The notes under the pieces: model-generated
The model's database searches: none
What the model was told of the DNA's origin: nothing
The model's input: the letters and a program-made list of their open reading frames with translations, nothing else
Assembly: GCA_041691815.1 (NCBI GenBank)
Contig: JBEPTZ010000151.1
Location: 1 to 9,719, forward strand
DNA from: 70-18 sp041691815
Lineage (GTDB): Bacteria; Pseudomonadota; Alphaproteobacteria; Acetobacterales; Acetobacteraceae
DNA: 9,719 bases
Direction: 5' to 3'
Translations under genes and position numbers: made by a program
In this document: one piece after another, positions 6,530 through 9,719 of the stretch
Layout: each line of letters opens with the position of its first letter
How positions within the stretch are numbered: position 1 is the stretch's first letter

Positions 6530-7342
6530 TCACGCCTCGTCGTCGTCATCGGCATGGATCGCGCTGCGGATCAGACCGCGGCGGCCGGCGCCGGCGATGA
6601 AATCGAGCATCTCCGCCACCAGGGCGTTGTGCGGCTCGCTCTGCCGCAGGTTGGCGAGGCGCTCGGCGAACACGCCGGGGCCGTGGAACAGATGCAGGAA
6701 GGCGGCGCGCAGGCTGCGGATCTGCGCCTTGTCGTAGCCGCGCCGGCGCAGGCCGATGATGTTCAGGCCGGCCAGCCGGGCGCGATTGCCGATCACGCTG
6801 CCGAACGGGATCACGTCGCCCTCGACGCCGGAGACGCCGCCGATCATCGCCGCCCGGCCGATGCGCACGAACTGGTGGATCGCCGCCGCACCGCCGACCA
6901 CCGCGTTGTCGCCGATCGCCACATGGCCGCCCATCACCACGTTGTTGGCCACCACCACGCCGTTGCCGAGGGTGCAGTCATGCGCGACATGCACCACCGC
7001 CATCAGCAGGCAGTCGTCGCCGACCCGGGTGATGCCGCTGCCGGTGACGGTGCCGCGATGGATGGTGCAGTGCTCGCGGATATGAGTGCGAGCGCCGATC
7101 TCGCAGCGGGTCGGTTCGCCCTTGTATTTCAGGTCCTGCGGCGCCAGGCCGACGGTGCAGAACGGGAACAGCACCGCCTGCGGCCCGATGCGGGTGACGC
7201 CGTCGACCACCACATGGCTCATCAGTTCGGCGCCGGCACCGATGGTCACGGTCGGGCCGACCTGGCACCAGGGGCCGATGCGTGCGCCGTCTTCGATCGT
7301 GGCGCCTGGCGCCACGATCGCGGTTGGATGGATCAAACTCAC
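6530..7342 (-). CDS. lpxA: Acyl-ACP--UDP-N-acetylglucosamine O-acyltransferase LpxA
   Basis: LpxA transfers a 3-hydroxyacyl chain from ACP to the 3-OH of UDP-GlcNAc, the first step of lipid A synthesis. The 270-residue product has the expected length. A left-handed beta-helix built of hexapeptide repeats fills about 1-190, followed by a helical C-terminal domain beginning IIGLRRRGYDKAQI (195-208). Conserved sites are APQDLKYKGEPTRCEIG (67-83), VVHVAHDC (116-123), in which His121 matches the catalytic His125 of E. coli, and IHQFVRIG (155-162). Acyl chain length preference is not readable with confidence. The start is a GTG at 7342, 6 nt after the fabZ stop, with only a weak CAGG before it. Family alignment at HPTAIV supports this start. 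A perfect 27-nt palindrome covers codons 8-17. The protein ends in an acidic tail, ADDDDEA, past the usual RGLIR ending. Confidence 0.97.
   Translation of the reverse strand: MSLIHPTAIVAPGATIEDGARIGPWCQVGPTVTIGAGAELMSHVVVDGVTRIGPQAVLFPFCTVGLAPQDLKYKGEPTRCEIGARTHIREHCTIHRGTVTGSGITRVGDDCLLMAVVHVAHDCTLGNGVVVANNVVMGGHVAIGDNAVVGGAAAIHQFVRIGRAAMIGGVSGVEGDVIPFGSVIGNRARLAGLNIIGLRRRGYDKAQIRSLRAAFLHLFHGPGVFAERLANLRQSEPHNALVAEMLDFIAGAGRRGLIRSAIHADDDDEA
7294..7320. repeat. Perfect 27-nt palindrome (13+1+13) inside the lpxA 5' coding region
   Basis: CGATCGTGGCGCC (7294-7306), a single central T, and GGCGCCACGATCG (7308-7320) are exact reverse complements. The element covers nt 23-49 of lpxA and encodes residues 8-17 (IVAPGATI at its core). 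In the lpxA transcript it would fold into a stem of about 12 bp with a 3-nt loop, just past the region an initiating ribosome covers. It is the longest perfect inverted repeat I noticed in the window. It may be a structural regulator, a protein-binding dyad, or a by-product of codons for a near-symmetric hexapeptide repeat. Confidence 0.75.
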
Positions 7343-7348
7343 TATCGG

Positions 7349-7903
7349 CTACCTGTCCGCTGCCCGGTCCATAATCATTGCGGTATACGTCGCCTCGGCG
7401 ACCGAGACACCGTCGACCCGCGCCACGGCGCTGAATTTCCACACATTGCCGCGGCGGCGGTCTTTCTTGATGTGGATGTGCAACTGGTCTCCAGGCACCA
7501 CCGGGCGGCGGAACTTGGCGGCCTCGACCGACATGAAATAGACCACCCTGCCGCGTGCCTCCGGCCCGAGACTCTCAACCACCAGGACGGCGGCGGTCTG
7601 CGCCATGCTCTCGATGATCAGCACGCCGGGCATCACCGGATGGCCGGGGAAATGGCCCTGGAAGAAATTCTCGTTGACCGTGACGTTCTTGATGCCGGTG
7701 GCGCTCTCGTTGAGCACCATATCGACCATCCGGTCGATCAGCAGCATCGGGTAGCGATGCGGGATCGCCGCCATGATGCCGGCGATGTCGACGGTGCCGA
7801 GCGCGCTGCCGCGGGCGGGCGCGCCGCCGGTGGACTCCGCGGTCGGCGGTGGGTTGGCGCTCGCCGGGGCGGCGCCGTCTGCGTCTGATGTGTTGCCGTT
7901 CAT
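7349..7903 (-). CDS. fabZ: 3-hydroxyacyl-[acyl-carrier-protein] dehydratase FabZ
   Basis: FabZ dehydrates 3-hydroxyacyl-ACP to trans-2-enoyl-ACP in fatty acid elongation. Since LpxA and LpxD use the same 3-hydroxyacyl-ACPs, its place between lpxD and lpxA reflects a branch point between phospholipid and lipid A synthesis. The 184-residue product is a hot-dog fold protein. IMAAIPHRYPMLLIDRM (43-59) opens the domain, and the active site is FFQGHFPGHPVMPGVLIIES (80-99). His84 and Glu98 fit the catalytic pair, with the same 14-residue spacing as in the Pseudomonas enzyme. FabZ is usually about 140-160 residues. Here the first ~37 residues form a Gly/Ala/Pro/Ser-rich, probably disordered extension. 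No ATG lies between the start and the domain except at Ile43-Met44, which is too far in, so the extension may be real; an internal GTG at codon 38 could instead give a shorter protein. The gene starts 6 nt after lpxD, with a weak GAAG upstream. Confidence 0.96.
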   Translation of the reverse strand: MNGNTSDADGAAPASANPPPTAESTGGAPARGSALGTVDIAGIMAAIPHRYPMLLIDRMVDMVLNESATGIKNVTVNENFFQGHFPGHPVMPGVLIIESMAQTAAVLVVESLGPEARGRVVYFMSVEAAKFRRPVVPGDQLHIHIKKDRRRGNVWKFSAVARVDGVSVAEATYTAMIMDRAADR

Positions 7904-7909
7904 ACCGCT

Positions 7910-9064
7910 TCAGCCCGTATCCGCTCCACCATCCGATTCGCCCCCCGGCGTCACGCCGGGCCCGATATCGCCTGCCGGCCGCTCGCCGGCCTCCGTCTTG
8001 CCCGCCCGGCGCTGGCTGCGCATCTGCTCGGTCAGGCGGCGCAGTGCGGCAACCTGCTGCAGCATCTCGCGGGCCGGAACGGCCGGGCTGCCGAGATAAT
8101 CCACCCCAGGCGGCACATCGTTCATAACGCCGGCCTGGGCGCCGATCCTGGTACCCTTGCCGATGCGCAGATGTCCGGCGATACCAGCCTGCCCGGCCAA
8201 TGTCACGAAATCTTCAAGCACCACCGACCCGGCAACGCCGACCAGGCTGACCAGCACGCAGCAGCGGCCGGTGCGCACGTTGTGCCCGACCTGCACCAGA
8301 TTGTCGATGCGGGTGCCGGCGCCGATCACCGTGTCCTGCGCCGAGCCGCGATCGACGGTGCTGTTGGCGCCGACCTCGACATCGTCCTCCAAGATCACCC
8401 GGCCGAGTTGCGGCACGGTGACGAAGCCGTCCGGCCCCGGCGTGAAGCCGAAGCCCTCCTGGCCGATCCTGGCCCCCGGATAGATATAGACCCGCGCGCC
8501 CACCAGCGCATGGCTCAGCGTGGCGTGCGCGCCGATGCGGCAATCCGGCCCCAGCACCACCGCGGCGCCGATCACCGCATGCGGGCCGACGCGGCAACGC
8601 GGGCCGATCTCGGCGGCAGCTTCCACCACCGCGAACGGGCCGATTTCGGCACTCGGGTCCACCATGGCGGTCGGATCGACACAGGCCAGCCGATGGATGC
8701 CGGGATGCGCCGGCGGCGGCGGATGGAACAGTGCCGCAGTGCGCGCCCAGCCGAGATAGGCCTCCCTGCTGGCCAGCGCGACGCAGCCTGGCGGCGCCCG
8801 GTCGGCCAGCGAGGGGTGCAGGATGACCGCCCCGGCCCGGCTCCCCAGCAGCGCCGGCAGATAGCGCCGGTTGTCGAGAAAGCTGACCTGCTCCGGCCCC
8901 GCCGCCTGCAGCGGGCCAACCCCGGTCAGCAGCCGCCCGGCGGCATCTTCCGCCAGCCCCTCCGGCAGCGTCGCCCCGGCCGCGGCGGCGATCGCGGCGA
9001 GGCTGAACGGGCCGGCGCGCCGGAAGAACCGCTGGTCGCCCGCCTGGGATGGCACATCCGCCAT
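7910..9064 (-). CDS. lpxD: UDP-3-O-acylglucosamine N-acyltransferase LpxD
   Basis: LpxD adds the second 3-hydroxyacyl chain, at the 2-amino group of UDP-3-O-acylglucosamine, the third step of lipid A synthesis. The 384-residue product has three parts. The N-terminal uridine-binding domain (about 15-115) contains AAGPEQVSFLDNRRYLPALL (54-73). A hexapeptide-repeat beta-helix runs about 127-325, with YIYPGARIGQEGFGF (193-207) and VQVGHNVRTG (257-266), in which His261 is the catalytic histidine. A C-terminal helix at about 328-352 has REMLQQVAALRRLTEQM. After it comes an unusual ~30-residue Gly/Pro/Glu-rich tail (355-384) with no hydrophobic core; two hairpins lie in its DNA. The ATG at 9064 lies 19 nt after the skp stop and gives the family-like N-terminus. 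An upstream in-frame start would run out of frame through the skp tail. A GC hairpin occupies the usual ribosome-binding position. Confidence 0.96.
   Translation of the reverse strand: MADVPSQAGDQRFFRRAGPFSLAAIAAAAGATLPEGLAEDAAGRLLTGVGPLQAAGPEQVSFLDNRRYLPALLGSRAGAVILHPSLADRAPPGCVALASREAYLGWARTAALFHPPPPAHPGIHRLACVDPTAMVDPSAEIGPFAVVEAAAEIGPRCRVGPHAVIGAAVVLGPDCRIGAHATLSHALVGARVYIYPGARIGQEGFGFTPGPDGFVTVPQLGRVILEDDVEVGANSTVDRGSAQDTVIGAGTRIDNLVQVGHNVRTGRCCVLVSLVGVAGSVVLEDFVTLAGQAGIAGHLRIGKGTRIGAQAGVMNDVPPGVDYLGSPAVPAREMLQQVAALRRLTEQMRSQRRAGKTEAGERPAGDIGPGVTPGGESDGGADTG
7944..7960. repeat. Perfect 17-nt palindrome near the lpxD 3' end
   Basis: CCCGGCGT (7944-7951), a central C, and ACGCCGGG (7953-7960) are exact reverse complements. 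In the transcript this gives a 7-bp G/C stem with a 3-nt loop, starting about 35 nt before the lpxD stop codon. No T-run follows it, so it is not a normal intrinsic terminator. It could influence mRNA processing or stability between lpxD and fabZ. It encodes the PGVTPG part of the LpxD tail. Confidence 0.6.
7974..7990. repeat. Second inverted repeat in the lpxD tail
   Basis: GCCGGC (7974-7979) and GCCGGC (7985-7990) flank a 5-nt loop, CGCTC, giving a 6-bp all-G/C stem. It lies 13 nt from the neighbouring 17-nt palindrome, so the transcript would carry two stem-loops in tandem in the last 85 nt of lpxD. A single repeat of this length is expected by chance in a GC-rich genome; the pairing with its neighbour is the reason to record it. 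Confidence 0.4.
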
Positions 9065-9067
9065 GCG

Positions 9068-9084
9068 GCGCCCGCCCCGGGCGC
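9068..9084. repeat. GC hairpin in the skp-lpxD gap
   Basis: GCGCCC (9068-9073) and GGGCGC (9079-9084) pair perfectly around a 5-nt loop. The stem begins at the last base of the skp stop codon and ends 3 nt before the lpxD ATG, taking up nearly the whole 19-nt gap. No A-rich or clear Shine-Dalgarno sequence remains unpaired in the gap. It could restrain lpxD translation until ribosomes finishing skp open it. No T-run follows, so it is not a terminator. Confidence 0.5.
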
Positions 9085-9719
9085 TACTTCTTGACAGGGG
9101 CGGCAGCCGGCGTCGGCGCGGCCGGCGCGGCCGGCAGCACCACCACCGGCGCGTTGGGCGCGGTCTGCGGCGGCTCCACGCCATCGGCCGGCACCTTGAC
9201 CGTCGGCAGCAGCTTGTTGAGTTGCTCAAGCACCTCGTCGGTGATGTCGAACTCGTTGACGTTCAGCGCCACCTGGCTGCGATGCAGCACTAGGTTCATG
9301 CCGCGGCTGTCCGAGACCTGACGGATGACGCCGATCAGCGTCGCCTGGATCTGGTTGAGCGCGTATTGCGTGGCTTCCTGGATGATCTTGTCGCGCTCAC
9401 GGAATTTTTTCTGCGCGCTGGTGATCCGCTCCTGCAGCTCGTGGACCTTCTTCTCGACCTGCGCCTGGGACAGCTTGGTGCGCTCGGCGGCCAGCTTCTG
9501 CTGCATCTCGCGCCAGCTGCTCTGCTCCTTCTGGGCGTCCTCGTTGAGCTTCTCGCGCCTGGCGCTGAGCACCTTCTCGACCGCCTGGGCGGCGACCGAG
9601 CCGCGCATCACCTCCGGCACCCCGATCACCCCGATCACCGCGGCGGGCGGCGAGGCGCCCTTGGGCAGCGCCGGCAGCTCGGGCACCGGCGGCATCGGCA
9701 GTTGCGCCACCGGCTGCTC
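9084..9719 (-). CDS. skp: OmpH/Skp family periplasmic chaperone, 5' end outside the window
   Basis: Skp (OmpH) is a periplasmic trimeric chaperone that holds unfolded outer-membrane proteins on their way to the BAM complex. The reading frame is open to the right edge, so the start and the expected signal peptide are missing. The 211 visible residues show four parts. A Pro-rich linker (1-25) is followed by the short beta-strand and first helix AVIGVIGVPEVMRGSVAAQA (27-46). A long charged coiled coil (about 48-118) rich in Lys, Glu and Gln would form the tentacles. The closing core segment is GMNLVLHRSQVALNVNEFDIT (140-160) with DEVLEQLNKLLP. A Pro/Ala-rich tail (178-211) ends in PVKK. The first strand reads VIGVIGVPEV where canonical members have IAVVDVQ. 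The Pro-rich ends on both sides are longer than in E. coli Skp. It leads the envelope operon as seen here; bamA usually lies just upstream in related genomes. Confidence 0.87.
   Translation of the reverse strand, partial: EQPVAQLPMPPVPELPALPKGASPPAAVIGVIGVPEVMRGSVAAQAVEKVLSARREKLNEDAQKEQSSWREMQQKLAAERTKLSQAQVEKKVHELQERITSAQKKFRERDKIIQEATQYALNQIQATLIGVIRQVSDSRGMNLVLHRSQVALNVNEFDITDEVLEQLNKLLPTVKVPADGVEPPQTAPNAPVVVLPAAPAAPTPAAAPVKK

Noticed and set aside
6308..7888. 526-codon plus-strand frame antisense to lpxI, lpxA and fabZ
   Set aside because: It crosses three well-supported genes and is His/Ala/Arg/Asp-rich shadow sequence.
9012..9023. 12-bp palindrome CCGGCGCGCCGG in lpxD
   Set aside because: Short G/C palindromes like this occur by chance in DNA of this composition and nothing around it suggests a function.
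9114..9137. Short direct repeat GGCGCGGCC in the skp 3' end
   Set aside because: It reflects codons of the Pro/Ala-rich tail and not a separate repeat element.

Overview
The window is a compact, GC-rich (roughly two-thirds G+C by eye), almost fully coding stretch of a bacterial chromosome. It looks alphaproteobacterial. Lipid A synthesis uses LpxI rather than LpxH, the order is skp-lpxD-fabZ-lpxA-lpxI, and a gatCAB operon is present. Order Rhodospirillales, perhaps Acetobacteraceae, is my best guess from the overall feel of the proteins, with low certainty. I see no mobile element, CRISPR array, tRNA, rRNA or defence system. Most of the window is conserved housekeeping sequence.

Region 1 (1-3222, minus strand) is a complete gatC-gatA-gatB operon for the tRNA-dependent amidotransferase. 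gatC and gatA overlap by 4 nt, and gatA and gatB are 4 nt apart. Region 2 (3223-4956, plus strand) starts at a 45-bp divergent gap holding an 8-bp inverted repeat that abuts the ruvX start codon. It then carries ruvX (YqgF) and, 21 nt later, a metal-dependent amidohydrolase of the cytosine deaminase-like family with an altered substrate position. Region 3 (4957-5254) is a locally AT-richer spacer with a possible stress-type promoter and a hairpin, followed by a predicted 51-residue single-pass membrane protein with no family I recognise.

Region 4 (5255-9719, minus strand) is an envelope operon read from the right edge: skp/ompH (5' end outside the window), lpxD, fabZ, lpxA, lpxI and gloA, with gaps of only 6-19 nt. 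Skp escorts outer-membrane proteins. LpxA, LpxD and LpxI catalyse the first, third and fourth steps of lipid A assembly. FabZ makes the fatty acid pool that LpxA and LpxD draw on. gloA occupies the place where lpxB often follows lpxI. Several strong inverted repeats lie in this operon, the most striking a perfect 13+1+13 palindrome inside the first 50 nt of lpxA, which also has a GTG start.

The points most worth a second look are the lpxA palindrome, the paired hairpins in the extra 3' tail of lpxD, the hairpin at the ruvX start, the small membrane protein with its leader, and the amidohydrolase of unknown substrate. None amounts to a new multi-gene system.
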